In this document: piece after piece, positions 1-9,040 of the stretch
Layout of the letters: each line of letters opens with the position of its first letter
How positions within the stretch are numbered: the first letter of the stretch is position 1
NCBI GenBank assembly: GCA_913776255.1
Contig: CAJYLV010000022.1
Location: 1 to 64,000 of the forward strand
Direction of reading: 5' to 3'
DNA: 64,000 nucleotides
From: an uncultured Sphingomonas sp.
Lineage (GTDB): Bacteria > Pseudomonadota > Alphaproteobacteria > Sphingomonadales > Sphingomonadaceae
Translations under genes and position numbers: made by a program
The notes under the pieces: generated by a model
Seen by the model: the letters and a program-made list of their open reading frames with translations, nothing else
Told to the model about the DNA's origin: nothing
Databases searched by the model: none

Positions 1-126
1 CAGCTCCTCCAGCGTCAGCCCGAAGTTCAGATAGCGCTCCAGATACAGCGCCGTCATGTCGATGTTCGCCGGATTGTCGAACCACGCACGGCTGCGCAGC
101 TTCGTCGGATCGTGGGGGGCGGTCAT
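1..126 (-). CDS. IlvD/Edd family sugar-acid dehydratase, N-terminal fragment (cut by window edge)
   Basis: Only the first 42 codons are in the window and the gene continues leftwards. The N-terminus contains [10 protein letters not shown] and [15 protein letters not shown], the typical opening of IlvD/Edd dehydratases that act on sugar acids (L-arabinonate, D-xylonate type) rather than on dihydroxy-isovalerate. These are cytoplasmic Fe-S enzymes that remove water from aldonic acids. It lies 53 bp downstream of the SGNH esterase on the same strand, so it is probably the last visible gene of the pentose/hexuronate operon. The start is the ATG at 126; the track did not list this frame because it is open at the edge. 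Substrate is inferred from context only; the Fe-S cysteines are outside the window. Confidence 0.75.
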   Translation of the reverse strand, partial: MTAPHDPTKLRSRAWFDNPANIDMTALYLERYLNFGLTLEEL

Positions 127-179
127 GCAGGAAGGCTCCAGAGCGAAAGGCAAATATATAGTCGGACAAATAGCATCGA

Positions 180-1391
180 TCAGCGCAGCGACGCCAGCGA
201 AATTCCTTCCGCCATCGCGCGATAGCCAGCGATGCTCGGATGCAGCCCGTCGCCGCTGTCATAGGCCGGCAACAGGCGGTCGGGACGCGCCGGATCACGC
301 ATCAGCCGGTCGAAGTCGATCACGCGATCGGCGTTGCCCGGCGTCCGGATCCACGCGTTGATCGCCTGCCGGTCGGCCTCGCTCGCCGCGCCGGGGTGAT
401 AATAAGCGTTGGTGGAAAACGGCATGATCGTCGCGAGATGCACCGTCATCCCCTTGTCGTGCGCGCGCGCCACCATCTGCGCATAGGCGCCCGTCACACC
501 CGCCACCAGCGCGCGGTGCGCCTCCGCGGGCGCGGGCTGCTCGCGGGTCAGCACGCCGATGTCGTTGACGCCCTCCAGCACGATCAGATGCTTCGCCCCC
601 GCCTGCCCCAGCACGTCGCGGTCGAAGCGCGCCATCGCGTTCGGCCCCAGCCCGTCGAGCAACAGCCGGTTGCCGCCGATGCCGAGGTTGAGCACCGCCG
701 CCGTGCCGCCCAGCCGCCGCGCCAGGACATCGGTCCAGCGCGCATTGGTGTTCGGCCTCACGCCATAGCCATCGGTAATCGAATCGCCGAATGCGACCAC
801 CCCGTTCGGCACGGCACAGCGCTCGACCTCCACGCCGGAGAGCTGAAACCAGTGATCGGTCCCGGTCGCCGCGGTCAGATCGGCCGCACCGGTCGCGTCG
901 CCCTTCGCGATCCACGACGTCGCGCGCGATCCGGGGTGCGAGGTCTGGCCGTCCGGCGCGACGGGGAAGTAAGCGGACACCGCCAGATCGTCGAACGCCG
1001 CGACCGGCAGCGTCACCGCATCGCTCCAATATTCCGCGCCCGGCGGCACGGTCACGTCGCGTGCGCCGCCGAACGACAAGGCGCGCAGGCTGCCCGGCGT
1101 CACCCGTGCGCCGGCGAGGTCCGCCGAGCGCGCGATGCTCGCGGCGGCGATGCGTAGCGGCGCGCGGCCATAAGCGTTCGAGAAGCGCACCCGCACCCGC
1201 GCACCGCCCAGCGACGGGCGGACGATCTGCCGCAGCGTCGCGTCGCGCAGCGCATCGGGGGGCAGGACGTTATTGCCCTCGGGCGTCATCTGCGCCGAGG
1301 CCCACGCCGCCTGCCAGCGACAGGACCGCGCCGTCGCGGGGGTGGCGGCGAGGCTCAACAGCGCGGCGGCAAGGACGAACGAGGATCGCAT
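180..1391 (-). CDS. Secreted SGNH/GDSL-family esterase
   Basis: A 403-residue protein with a signal peptide ([19 protein letters not shown], cleavage near residue 21). All four SGNH blocks are visible: FGDSITDG with nucleophile Ser204, NLGIGGNR with Gly239, GVNDIG with Asn276, and DGLHP with Asp381/His384. The roughly 180 residues before block I look like a beta-rich domain, as in larger plant-biomass SGNH esterases. Likely role is removal of acetyl or similar esters from hemicellulose or pectin in the periplasm or outside. Neighbours (GH67, ManD, hexuronate MFS) favour an acetylxylan or glucuronoyl-linked role, but substrate is inferred. The start has a GGAG ribosome site six bases upstream. 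A LacI-type operator, a short leader ORF and a terminator-like hairpin lie upstream. Confidence 0.85.
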   Translation of the reverse strand: MRSSFVLAAALLSLAATPATARSCRWQAAWASAQMTPEGNNVLPPDALRDATLRQIVRPSLGGARVRVRFSNAYGRAPLRIAAASIARSADLAGARVTPGSLRALSFGGARDVTVPPGAEYWSDAVTLPVAAFDDLAVSAYFPVAPDGQTSHPGSRATSWIAKGDATGAADLTAATGTDHWFQLSGVEVERCAVPNGVVAFGDSITDGYGVRPNTNARWTDVLARRLGGTAAVLNLGIGGNRLLLDGLGPNAMARFDRDVLGQAGAKHLIVLEGVNDIGVLTREQPAPAEAHRALVAGVTGAYAQMVARAHDKGMTVHLATIMPFSTNAYYHPGAASEADRQAINAWIRTPGNADRVIDFDRLMRDPARPDRLLPAYDSGDGLHPSIAGYRAMAEGISLASLR

Positions 1392-1402
1392 GGTCGCTCC
1401 GG

Positions 1403-1438
1403 AAGAAAGAAGGGCCGGGCTCGCGAAGAGACCGGCCC
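1403..1438 (-). terminator. Terminator-like hairpin just upstream of the SGNH esterase gene
   Basis: On the minus strand GGGCCGG and CCGGCCC form a perfect 7-bp GC stem around a 13-nt loop, followed by TTCTTTCTT. It sits between the short leader ORF and the esterase ATG, inside the 5' leader. It could be an attenuator or the end of a separate short transcript. The T-tract is interrupted, so strength is uncertain. Confidence 0.5.
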
Positions 1439-1489
1439 CGAGAGTCGACGCGCCGAATAAAGGGGAGAAAAACGGCGCGCCTAACGCAA

Positions 1490-1573
1490 TCAGAACAGCG
1501 GGCTGATGCCGGATGGCAGCGGAGGAAAGACGTCAAGGGCGGCACGCATCGGCCCGGGCGTGGTGATCGACAT
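1490..1573 (-). CDS. 27-codon small ORF, candidate leader peptide
   Basis: Too short for the ORF track. The minus strand reads ATG for 27 codons to TGA, starting MSITTPGPMRAALDV and ending in a proline-rich PPLPSGISPLF. Directly upstream is AGGGAGAGGAACG, one of the best ribosome-binding sites in the window. It lies 62 bp downstream of a LacI-type operator and is followed by a GC hairpin and the SGNH esterase. I do not recognise the peptide. It could be a regulatory leader whose translation sets read-through into the esterase, a small functional protein, or chance; the ribosome site and position argue against chance. Confidence 0.45.
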   Translation of the reverse strand: MSITTPGPMRAALDVFPPLPSGISPLF

Positions 1574-1635
1574 CGTTCCTCTCCCTGACCGGTCGTGCCG
1601 GTCGCACCTGATCCGGGATCAGGCCCGCATCGTGT

Positions 1636-1649
1636 TGATAGCGGTATCA
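1636..1649 (-). promoter_or_regulatory. LacI-type operator (site 1)
   Basis: TGATAGCGGTATCA, a 14-bp inverted repeat with 12 of 14 positions symmetric and the central CG typical of LacI/GalR operators. It lies between the MFS gene stop and the SGNH esterase leader, so it probably controls the esterase and downstream dehydratase transcript. It matches three other sites at 4478, 43575 and 44609. Confidence 0.65.
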
Positions 1650-1667
1650 AGAACTTATCCGCATCCG

Positions 1668-2990
1668 TCAACCGACCTGCGTCAGACCGACGTCGCGGTA
1701 GCGCGGGTTGAGCAGGTGGAAGACCAGCAGCGCCACAAGATAGGCCACCCCACAGGCGACGAAGAACGGCCCGTAGCTCCCGACCGTATCGAGCAGCAGC
1801 CCGAGCGACTTGGACGCGATGACCCCGCCGACCGCGCCGGCGAACCCGCCGAGCCCGATCAACGTCCCCTGTGCGAAGCGCGGGAACTGGTCGCCCGGCA
1901 GCGCGAACAGATTGGTCGAGAACCCCTGATGCGCCGCGCACGCCAGCCCGATCAGCAGCACCGCGATCCAGATACTGCTCGCCTGCCCCGCGAACATCAC
2001 CGGCAACGCGAACAGCGCGCAGGCGAACATCGCCCGCTTGCGCGCACGCCCGGTTGTGACCCCGCGCTTGAGCAGGTGCGACGAATACCAGCCGCCCGCG
2101 ATCGCGCCGAGATCGGCGAGAATGTAGATCGCGACCAGCGGCGGGCCGAAGCTCTTCAGATCATAGCCATATTGCTTGTTGAAGAAGTCGGGCAGCCAGA
2201 ACAGGAACGTCCACCACACCGGATCGATCAGGAACCGCCCCGCCATATACGCCCACGCCTCGCGATGCCGCAGCACCCGCAGGAAGCCGGCGCGGCCCTG
2301 ATCGACCGCCGGCTCGGCCTCGATCCACGCGCGTTCCTCGGGCGAGAGTCGCGGATGCTCGGCGGGCTTGTGGTACAGCCGCCACCACGCGAACAGCCAC
2401 ACCAGGTTGAACAGCCCGGTGATGATGAACGCCCAGCGCCAGTCGAGCAGCAGCCCGGCGACGATGAACCCGATCAGCAGCGGCGTGACCACCGCGCCGA
2501 CGTTCGCCCCGGCGTTGAAGATGCCGATCGCGAGCGCGCGCTCCTTCTTGGGGAACCATTGCGACGCGGCGGCGAGCGCCGAGGGATAGGTCCCCGCCTC
2601 GCCGAACGCGAGCGGGATGCGCGCGATCACGAAGCCGGTCGTCGAGGTGACGAGCGTCTGCGCGAAATGACCGAGCGTCCAGCTCCCCATCGCGAGCAGA
2701 TAGCCGTATTTCGGCCCGATCCGGTCGATCAGCCACCCGAAGATCAGGAAGCCGACGCCGTAAAAGACCTGAAAATAGCCGGTGACGTCACCGTAGCCGG
2801 TATTGGTCCAGTGGTAGAGTTCGGTCAGCTGCGGCTTGAGCACCCCCAGCACCAGCCGGTCGACGTAGGACAGCACCACCGCCGCGAACAAGAGCGCGCA
2901 GATGATCCAGCGGATGCGGCCTTTGGGGCGTGGGACCGCGTGCGCGGCGGTCTCGGGCGCGTGCTGCGCGGCCTCGGTGAAGTCGCTCAT
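1668..2990 (-). CDS. MFS transporter, hexuronate-type (ACS family)
   Basis: A 440-residue, 12-helix major facilitator protein of the anion:cation symporter family (ExuT/GarP-like). The first helix carries LSYVDRLVLGVLKPQL, with the YxDR signature of this family. It probably imports glucuronate or galacturonate by proton symport across the inner membrane. The ORF track begins 52 codons earlier, but that extension is translated from an intergenic palindromic repeat; the ATG at 2990 follows AAGGAACAGGGC and starts MSDFTEAA, so I use that. It follows manD on the same strand, with the repeat between, and precedes the esterase. Substrate is inferred from family and neighbours. Confidence 0.85.
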   Translation of the reverse strand: MSDFTEAAQHAPETAAHAVPRPKGRIRWIICALLFAAVVLSYVDRLVLGVLKPQLTELYHWTNTGYGDVTGYFQVFYGVGFLIFGWLIDRIGPKYGYLLAMGSWTLGHFAQTLVTSTTGFVIARIPLAFGEAGTYPSALAAASQWFPKKERALAIGIFNAGANVGAVVTPLLIGFIVAGLLLDWRWAFIITGLFNLVWLFAWWRLYHKPAEHPRLSPEERAWIEAEPAVDQGRAGFLRVLRHREAWAYMAGRFLIDPVWWTFLFWLPDFFNKQYGYDLKSFGPPLVAIYILADLGAIAGGWYSSHLLKRGVTTGRARKRAMFACALFALPVMFAGQASSIWIAVLLIGLACAAHQGFSTNLFALPGDQFPRFAQGTLIGLGGFAGAVGGVIASKSLGLLLDTVGSYGPFFVACGVAYLVALLVFHLLNPRYRDVGLTQVG

Positions 2991-3005
2991 GCCCTGTTCC
3001 TTCTT

Positions 3006-3096
3006 GTTCCCCGGCGAAGGCCGGGGCCCAGTTGGGAAGGCTCCAGCGATCTGCCGAAATCGGTTCGCGACTGGCCCCCGGCCTTCGCCGGGGAAC
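3006..3096. repeat. Intergenic palindromic repeat, family D copy 1
   Basis: Imperfect inverted repeat with ends CCCCGGCGAAGGCCGGGG and CCCCCGGCCTTCGCCGGGG, each end also self-complementary. It fills the space between manD stop and the MFS start. A second copy lies at 28684-28773. Confidence 0.75.
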
Positions 3097-3123
3097 GGGC
3101 GATCGGGCGCGAGGGCGCCACCC

Positions 3124-4335
3124 TCACCAGCTCCACAGCGTGCCATCCTCGAGCCGGTTCACCGGCAGATAGGCGCGCTTGTATTCATACCCCGCGGCCA
3201 GCGCGTCATCGATATCGACCCCCAGCCCCGGCGCGTCGCCCGGATGCATCATGCCGTCCTCGAAGCGATAGCCATGCGGGAACACCGCATCGGTCTCCGC
3301 GGTGTGCGGCATATGCTCCTGCACGCCGAAGTTCGGGATCGACAGGCCGAAGTGCAGCGCCGCCGCCATCGTCACCGGCGACAGATCGGTCGCGCCGTGG
3401 CAGCCGGTGCGGACCTGATAGAGATCGGCGAGCGCGGCGACGCGGCGCAGGTGCGTGATCCCGCCGGCATGGACGATCGTCGCGCGAATATAGTCGATCG
3501 ACTGGCTCTCGATCAGCGCCTTGCAGTCCCAGATCGAATTGATCACCTCGCCGACCGCGATCGGCGTCGTGGTGTGCTGACGGATCAGCCGGAACGCGTC
3601 CTGATTCTCCGCCGGGGTCGGATCCTCGATCCAGAACGGGCGATAGGGCTCGAGATCGCGCCCCAGCCGCCCCGCCTCGATCGGGGTCAGCCGATGGTGG
3701 ACGTCATGGAGCAGGTGAACGTCCGGCCCCAAAGCCTCGCGCGCCGCCGCGAACAATTCGGGCACCACCCGCAGATATTTCTCGGTCGACCACACCGACT
3801 CGCTCGGCAGCGCGGCATCGGCGGGCTCGTAGCGCTGCCCCGGCTTGGCGACGCCGTAAGTGGAGGCGAGCCCCGGCACCCCGCATTGCAGCCGGATCGC
3901 CTTATAGCCCTTGTCGCGCTCGGCCAGCGCGACGTTGATCGTGTCCTCGATCGTCGTGCCGTTGGCGTGCGCATAGACCATGCACGCCTCGCGGGCAGCG
4001 CCGCCGAGCAATTGATAGACCGGCAGCCCGGCCAGCTTGCCCTTGATGTCCCACAGCGCCACGTCGACCGCCGCAATCGCGGTCATCGTCACCGGCCCGC
4101 GCCGCCAATACGCGCCCTTGTAAAGGTATTGCCAGACGTCCTCGATCCGGTGCGCGTCGCGCCCGATCAGGCACGGCACGACATGCTCGGACAGATAGGC
4201 GGCGACCGCCAGCTCGCGGCCGTTGAGCGTCGCGTCGCCGACCCCGGTGGTGCCGTCGTCGCAGGTGATCTTCAGCGTGACGAAATTGCGCCCCGGGCTG
4301 GTGATGATGACGCGGGCTTCGGTGATGATCGGCAT
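3124..4335 (-). CDS. manD: D-mannonate dehydratase (enolase superfamily)
   Basis: A 403-residue protein of the mandelate racemase/enolase superfamily, ManD branch. It dehydrates D-mannonate to 2-keto-3-deoxy-D-gluconate in the cytoplasm, a step in glucuronate breakdown. Expected metal ligands are seen as Asp211 (HDVHH), Glu237 (WIEDP) and Glu263 (VGEV); His213 and the Arg148/Tyr160 pair also match the catalytic loop of the characterised Novosphingobium enzyme, with a one-residue offset. Those residues favour the efficient dehydratase subgroup rather than the promiscuous one. It is divergent from GH67 alpha-glucuronidase, which would supply (methyl)glucuronate, and upstream of the hexuronate transporter. 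Uronate isomerase and fructuronate reductase, needed to reach mannonate, are not in the window. Confidence 0.93.
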   Translation of the reverse strand: MPIITEARVIITSPGRNFVTLKITCDDGTTGVGDATLNGRELAVAAYLSEHVVPCLIGRDAHRIEDVWQYLYKGAYWRRGPVTMTAIAAVDVALWDIKGKLAGLPVYQLLGGAAREACMVYAHANGTTIEDTINVALAERDKGYKAIRLQCGVPGLASTYGVAKPGQRYEPADAALPSESVWSTEKYLRVVPELFAAAREALGPDVHLLHDVHHRLTPIEAGRLGRDLEPYRPFWIEDPTPAENQDAFRLIRQHTTTPIAVGEVINSIWDCKALIESQSIDYIRATIVHAGGITHLRRVAALADLYQVRTGCHGATDLSPVTMAAALHFGLSIPNFGVQEHMPHTAETDAVFPHGYRFEDGMMHPGDAPGLGVDIDDALAAGYEYKRAYLPVNRLEDGTLWSW

Positions 4336-4477
4336 GGTGTCTCTCAGGCGTAAGCGGGCGTGATGGCCGGCGCGGTGATGCCGCGGCGCATATGGATTGG
4401 ATCAACTCGACGATAAGCGGCCACGCGCGCACTCTCCAGTCACGTCCGGTCTGCCGCCGGGACTTGTGAATTTCTAC

Positions 4478-4491
4478 TGATAGCGTTAACA
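4478..4491 (+). promoter_or_regulatory. LacI-type operator (site 2)
   Basis: TGATAGCGTTAACA, 10 of 14 positions symmetric with central CG. It lies in the 208-bp divergent region between manD and GH67, so it may control both. The LacI regulator gene follows GH67. Confidence 0.65.
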
Positions 4492-4543
4492 TGCCGGTCA
4501 AGAAGCGGCGTTGTCAATGCCGTCGAGGGTAGCGGGAGCGATG

Positions 4544-6622
4544 ATGAAGGCACGTTCGGGATGGTTGGGTGCGCTCGCCCTGCTCACGGCAGGCGCGGCG
4601 CATGCCGACGACGGGTACCGGCTGTGGCTGCGCGCGCCGATGGCCGCGCCGGCCGCCGCCACCGTCGCGATCCGCGGTGACACCGCCACGCTGCGGCTCG
4701 CCGCCGCCGAGCTGTCGCGCGCCCTGCCCGCCGGCATGAACGTCACCGTCGCGACCGCCGCCGACACCGGCGTCGCGGCGCTCCGACTGCCGTTCGCACC
4801 GCTCGGCGACGAGGGCTATCTGGTTCGCCCCGTCACGCTGAACGGCACGCCGACCTTGCTGGTCGCCGGCAACAGCGACCGTGGCGCGCTGTACGGCGCG
4901 TTCGCGCTGCTGCGGCACCTCGCCACCGGCGGCACCGCCGCCGACGCGACGCTCACCAGCACGCCCAGGGTCAAGCTGCGCGTCCTCAACCATTGGGACA
5001 ATCTCGATGGCACCGTGGAGCGCGGCTATGCCGGCGTGTCGCTGTGGGACTGGTGGACGCTCCCCGACTTCACCGATCCGCGCTACACCGATTACGCGCG
5101 CGCCAATGCCTCGATCGGCATCAACGGCACCGTCCTCAACAACGTCAATGCCAAGGCCGACAGCCTGACCCCGCGCTATATCGCCAAGGCGGCGGCGCTG
5201 GCCGACGTGTTCCGGCCCTGGGGGATCAAGGTCTATCTCTCCGCGCGCTTCTCCGCCCCGATCGAACTGGGCGGATTGAAAACCGCCGACCCGCGCGACC
5301 CGCAGGTGGCCGCGTGGTGGAAGGCGAAGGCCGACGAAATCTACCGCGCGATTCCCGACTTCGGCGGCTTTCTGGTGAAGGCGAACAGCGAAGGACAGCC
5401 CGGCCCGCGCGACTATGGCGCGAGCCATGCCGACGGCGCCAACATGCTCGCCGCCGCGGTCAAGCCGCACGGCGGGATCGTGATGTGGCGCGCGTTCGTC
5501 TATGCCGAAACCGATCCCGAGGACCGCGCGAAGCAGGCGTACACCGAGTTCAAGCCGCTCGACGGCAGCTTCGCCGACAATGTGCTGGTGCAGGTCAAGA
5601 ACGGCGCGATCGACTTCCAGCCGCGCGAGCCCTTCCATCCCTTGTTCGGCGCGATGCCGAAGACCCCGCTGATGATCGAATTCCAGATCACCAAGGAATA
5701 TCTCGGCTTCGCGACCCACCTCGCCTATCTCGGCCCGCTGTTCGAGGAAGTGCTCGCGGCAAACACCGGGCGCGGCAGCGAAACGGTCGCCTCGGTCGTC
5801 GACGGCACCAGCGAGCGGCACCGGCTGACCGGCATGGCCGGTGTCGCCAATATCGGGCGTGACCGCGACTGGTCGGGGTCGACCTTCAACCAGGCCAATT
5901 GGTATGCGTTCGGCCGGCTGGCATGGGACCCGACCCTCAAGGCACAGCCGATCGCACGCGAATGGGCGCAGCAGACCTTCGGCACCGATCGCCGGGTGGT
6001 CGACACCGCGGTCGCGATGATGATGGGCTCGCGCGAGGCGGTGGTCGACTACACCGGCGCGATCGGCCTCGCGCATCTGATGGCGACCGGTCATCACTAC
6101 GGCCCGGGGCCGTGGGTCGCCGATCTCAAGCGCCCCGAATGGAACCCGGTCTATTATCACAAGGCCGACCGCGCCGGGATCGGCTTCGACCGGACGAAGA
6201 CCGGCAGTGACGCGGTCGCGCAATATGCGCCGCCGGTCGCGAGGCGCTTCGCCGATCCGAAGACCACCCCCGAGCGCGACCTGCTGTGGTTCCACCATGT
6301 CGCATGGGACCGCAGGATGGCGTCGGGCAAGACGCTGTGGGAAGACCTCGTCGCGCATTACGATCGCGGCGTCACCTATGTCGGCGACATGCGCCGGCGG
6401 TGGGACGGCGTCCGCGCGCAGGTCGATGCCGAGCGCTGGCAGAAGACCGCCACCTATCTGGCGGTGCAGGAACGCGAGGCGCGCTGGTGGCGCGACGCCA
6501 GCCTCGCCTACTGGATGTCGGTCAACGGCCGCGCGCTACCGGCCGGCGTCGCGCCTCCCGCGCACGATCTGGCGTGGTACAAGGCGCAGTCCTTTCCATA
6601 CGTGCCGGGGCACCACGACTGA
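4544..6622 (+). CDS. Alpha-glucuronidase, GH67
   Basis: About 692 residues with a signal peptide (MKARSGWLGALALLTAGAAHA), so exported. GH67 enzymes cleave the alpha-1,2-linked (4-O-methyl)glucuronic acid from the end of xylooligosaccharides. Family landmarks are present: the acid region VKANSEGQPGPRDYG, then KNGAIDFQPREPFHP and MIEFQITKEYLGF, which hold the paired carboxylates. Length matches the family (about 680-720). The track start at 4511 lacks a ribosome site; GGGAG at 4534-4538 is five bases from the ATG at 4544, though the ATG at 4541 is possible. Divergent from manD and followed by a LacI regulator, so it is part of a glucuronoxylan locus. Confidence 0.92.
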   Translation: MKARSGWLGALALLTAGAAHADDGYRLWLRAPMAAPAAATVAIRGDTATLRLAAAELSRALPAGMNVTVATAADTGVAALRLPFAPLGDEGYLVRPVTLNGTPTLLVAGNSDRGALYGAFALLRHLATGGTAADATLTSTPRVKLRVLNHWDNLDGTVERGYAGVSLWDWWTLPDFTDPRYTDYARANASIGINGTVLNNVNAKADSLTPRYIAKAAALADVFRPWGIKVYLSARFSAPIELGGLKTADPRDPQVAAWWKAKADEIYRAIPDFGGFLVKANSEGQPGPRDYGASHADGANMLAAAVKPHGGIVMWRAFVYAETDPEDRAKQAYTEFKPLDGSFADNVLVQVKNGAIDFQPREPFHPLFGAMPKTPLMIEFQITKEYLGFATHLAYLGPLFEEVLAANTGRGSETVASVVDGTSERHRLTGMAGVANIGRDRDWSGSTFNQANWYAFGRLAWDPTLKAQPIAREWAQQTFGTDRRVVDTAVAMMMGSREAVVDYTGAIGLAHLMATGHHYGPGPWVADLKRPEWNPVYYHKADRAGIGFDRTKTGSDAVAQYAPPVARRFADPKTTPERDLLWFHHVAWDRRMASGKTLWEDLVAHYDRGVTYVGDMRRRWDGVRAQVDAERWQKTATYLAVQEREARWWRDASLAYWMSVNGRALPAGVAPPAHDLAWYKAQSFPYVPGHHD

Positions 6623-6641
6623 CGTGCGATCCGGTCAAGCT

Positions 6642-6736
6642 TCTCCTCGGGGGAGTGGTTGGGGTGGGGCCTGTCCAGGAATACCGGCCTCGGGAAAATT
6701 CCCCCACCCCCGGCCCCTCCCCTGAAGCGGAGGGGT
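6642..6736. repeat. Intergenic repeat, family E copy 1
   Basis: Inverted repeat of GGGGAGTGG...GGGGTGGGGCCTGTCC against CCCCACCCCCGGCCCCTCCCC, between the GH67 stop and the LacI gene. Matches a longer copy at 56862-56962 (GGGGTGGGGC and CCCTCCCCTGAAGGGG). Confidence 0.65.
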
Positions 6737-6839
6737 GAAGCCGCTCACCATCCTTGCTACGATTGGGTACAAACCCGCAATCTCCCGCTTGCCGACATCG
6801 CCCGCGGTCGCCAAGAACCGTGGCCATGGACTGTCCGGT

Positions 6840-7907
6840 ATGAACGAACCCCGCGGGTCGCGCCGCCAACGCAACGCTCCGACGATCAGCGACGTCGCGG
6901 CCCGCGCGGGCGTGTCGCCGATGACGGTCAGTCGCGTCATCAACCGCGAGGGCAGCGTCCGCGACGCGACCCGCGAACGGGTCGAGGAAGCGATCGCCGC
7001 GCTACGCTACGCGCCGTCCGCGGCGGCGCGGATGCTGGCGGGCGGCGAGGATTTCCGGCTCGGCGTGCTGCACACCACCACCAGCCTGTTCTACTTCAGC
7101 GAGTTCCTCGTCGGCTGCCTCGATCAGGCCGCCCGCCAGAACGGCCAGATCATCGTCGAACAATGCGCCGAGGGCGGCGAGCTGGCGGCGATCGAGCATC
7201 TGCTGCACGGTCGCGTCGACGGCCTGCTGCTCCCGCCGCCGCTGGGCGATGCCGAGACGGTGCTGGCGATGCTGCGCGAGCGCGACGTGCCAGTCGTCGC
7301 GGTGTCGACCGGGCGCGCGCCGGAATGGGCGCTTTCGGTCAGCATCGACGATCGCAAGGCCGCCTATGAGATGACCCGCCATCTCGGCACGCTCGGCCAT
7401 CGCCGGATCGGGTTCGTCACCGGTGCCGCGAACCAGAGCGCGACCGGCGAGCGGCTCGCCGGCTATCGCGATGCGGTCAGGGACATGGGGCTCGACGCCG
7501 ACGACGCGCTGATCGCCGAGGGCAATTTCGGCTATCGCTCCGGCCTCGACGCCGCGGAGCGGCTGCTCGACCTCAGCGATGCGCCGACCGCGATCTTCGC
7601 CAGCAACGACGACATGGCCGCCGCGACCGTCGCGATCGCGCATCGCCGCGACCTCGACGTGCCCGGCGACCTCACCGTCTGCGGCTTCGACGATTCGGCG
7701 CTGGCGACGACGGTCTGGCCGGAGCTCACCACGATCCGCCAGCCGGTCAGCGACATGGCGCGCACCGCGGTCGACCTCTTGATGCGCGAGATCCGGCAGC
7801 GGCGCGCGGGCGGCAGCGAGGATCATCCGCATGTCGTGGTCGATTATGCCTTGATCCGGCGGCAGTCGGACGCGGTGCCGCGCCGCCGCCCGCGCGCGAC
7901 GGGCTGA
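6840..7907 (+). CDS. LacI family transcriptional regulator
   Basis: A 355-residue regulator: N-terminal helix-turn-helix TISDVAARAGVSPMTVSRVIN (about residues 14-34), then a periplasmic-binding-protein-like sensor domain ending in TTIRQPVSDMARTAVDLL, standard for LacI/GalR. The first 35 codons of the track ORF lie in a repeat and a weakly coding stretch; the ATG at 6840 gives MNEPRGSRRQRNAPT directly ahead of the helix-turn-helix, which is the usual spacing. It sits 217 bp after GH67 on the same strand. It is the only LacI-type protein in the window and the best candidate to bind the four TAGCG-centred palindromes. The ligand is probably a hexuronate or (methyl)glucurono-xylooligosaccharide, by inference. 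Confidence 0.9.
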   Translation: MNEPRGSRRQRNAPTISDVAARAGVSPMTVSRVINREGSVRDATRERVEEAIAALRYAPSAAARMLAGGEDFRLGVLHTTTSLFYFSEFLVGCLDQAARQNGQIIVEQCAEGGELAAIEHLLHGRVDGLLLPPPLGDAETVLAMLRERDVPVVAVSTGRAPEWALSVSIDDRKAAYEMTRHLGTLGHRRIGFVTGAANQSATGERLAGYRDAVRDMGLDADDALIAEGNFGYRSGLDAAERLLDLSDAPTAIFASNDDMAAATVAIAHRRDLDVPGDLTVCGFDDSALATTVWPELTTIRQPVSDMARTAVDLLMREIRQRRAGGSEDHPHVVVDYALIRRQSDAVPRRRPRATG

Positions 7908-7997
7908 TCGTCCCGCCCCCGCGACGAAGTCGCTCCACCGATAGCCGCGACGAAGCCGCTTCCCCCCGCCCCCAAGTCTGCCTAACAGCGCGCTTAT

Positions 7998-8669
7998 ATG
8001 TGGCAGCTCTATCAGTTCCCGCTGTGTCCGTTCACGCGCAAGGTCCGCACGCTCCTCAACGAGAAGGACGTGGGCTATCAGCTCATGCGCGAGAATCCGT
8101 GGGAGCGGCGCGACGCGTTCATCGACATGAACCCGGCCGGGCAGACCCCAGTGATGACCGACAACGAACGCGGCGTCGTGCTGGTCGATTCGATGGCGAT
8201 CTGCGAATATTTCGAGGAGACGGTCGAGCGGGTCGCGATGATCAACGGCACCGCCGCCAATCGCGCCGAAATCCGCCGGCTGGTGGCGTGGTTCGACACG
8301 CATTTCTACCGTGACGTCACCCAGCCGTTGCTCGACGAGCGCATGATCAAGCGCATCGCGCACCGCATGGCGCCCGACGCGTCGCGGCTGCGCGAGGCGA
8401 TGAAGTCGGCGGTCGGGCATCTCGACTATATCGACTTCCTGCTCGACCATCGGAAGTGGATCGCCGGCTCGACGATCAGCCTCGCCGACCTCGCCGCGGC
8501 GGCGCAGATTTCGGTCGCCGATTATCTCGGCGGGATCGACTGGGCGGGCCACGCGCTGACCAAGGCGTGGTATTCGGCGTTCAAGAGCCGCCGCAGCTTC
8601 CGCCCGCTGCTCGCCGAGCGGATCAGCGGGATCGAACCGCCGAGCTATTACGAGAATCCAGACTTCTGA
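7998..8669 (+). CDS. fzlA: GST-fold protein, probable FtsZ-binding FzlA
   Basis: A 223-residue glutathione S-transferase-fold protein with an N-terminal thioredoxin-like domain (WQLYQFPLCPFTRKVRTLL) and a helical C-domain. In alphaproteobacteria such a protein, FzlA, binds FtsZ and is needed for constriction; its extreme C-terminus with a critical aspartate matters there, and this protein ends YYENPDF. That tail and the CPFTRKVR opening are what lead me to FzlA instead of a generic GST. It is the first gene of a tight three-gene set with csaA-like and yjbQ. If it is not FzlA, it is an uncharacterised GST-family enzyme. Confidence 0.65.
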   Translation: MWQLYQFPLCPFTRKVRTLLNEKDVGYQLMRENPWERRDAFIDMNPAGQTPVMTDNERGVVLVDSMAICEYFEETVERVAMINGTAANRAEIRRLVAWFDTHFYRDVTQPLLDERMIKRIAHRMAPDASRLREAMKSAVGHLDYIDFLLDHRKWIAGSTISLADLAAAAQISVADYLGGIDWAGHALTKAWYSAFKSRRSFRPLLAERISGIEPPSYYENPDF

Positions 8670-9040
8670 TGCACGCCACCCACGACCCCGCCGCCCCGCC
8701 CGCGCCCGAGATCGGGTTCGACGACTTTCTGGCGGTCGACGTGCGGGTCGGGACGATCGTGGCGGCCGAGCCCTTCCCCGAGGCGCGCAAGCCCGCCTTC
8801 AAGCTGACGATCGACTTCGGCCCGACGATCGGCACGAAGCGGTCGTCGGCGCAGATCACCGAGCATTACGACTGCGACGGGCTGGTCGGGCGACAGGTCG
8901 CGGCGGTGGTCAACTTCCCGCCGCGCCAGATCGGCAAGTTCATGTCACAGGTGCTCACGCTGGGCTTCCCGGATGCGCACGGACATGTCGTTCTGGCGCA
9001 CCCGAGCGTTCCGGTGCCGAACGGCGGCCGGCTATTCTGA
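8669..9040 (+). CDS. csaA: CsaA-like tRNA-binding domain protein
   Basis: A 123-residue single-domain protein of the tRNA-binding OB fold (EMAP/MetG C-terminal type), with FLAVDVRVGTIVAAEPFPEA and SSAQITEHYD, as in CsaA. CsaA proteins are dimers described as secretion chaperones and RNA binders; the true role here is unknown. The ATG overlaps the TGA of the preceding gene (ATGA), implying translational coupling, so I use 8669 and not the long shadow start at 8456. Confidence 0.85.
   Translation: MHATHDPAAPPAPEIGFDDFLAVDVRVGTIVAAEPFPEARKPAFKLTIDFGPTIGTKRSSAQITEHYDCDGLVGRQVAAVVNFPPRQIGKFMSQVLTLGFPDAHGHVVLAHPSVPVPNGGRLF

Noticed and set aside
2991-3146. 52-residue N-terminal extension of the MFS transporter
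   Set aside because: Encoded by a palindromic repeat; the internal ATG has the ribosome site and the family-like N-terminus.
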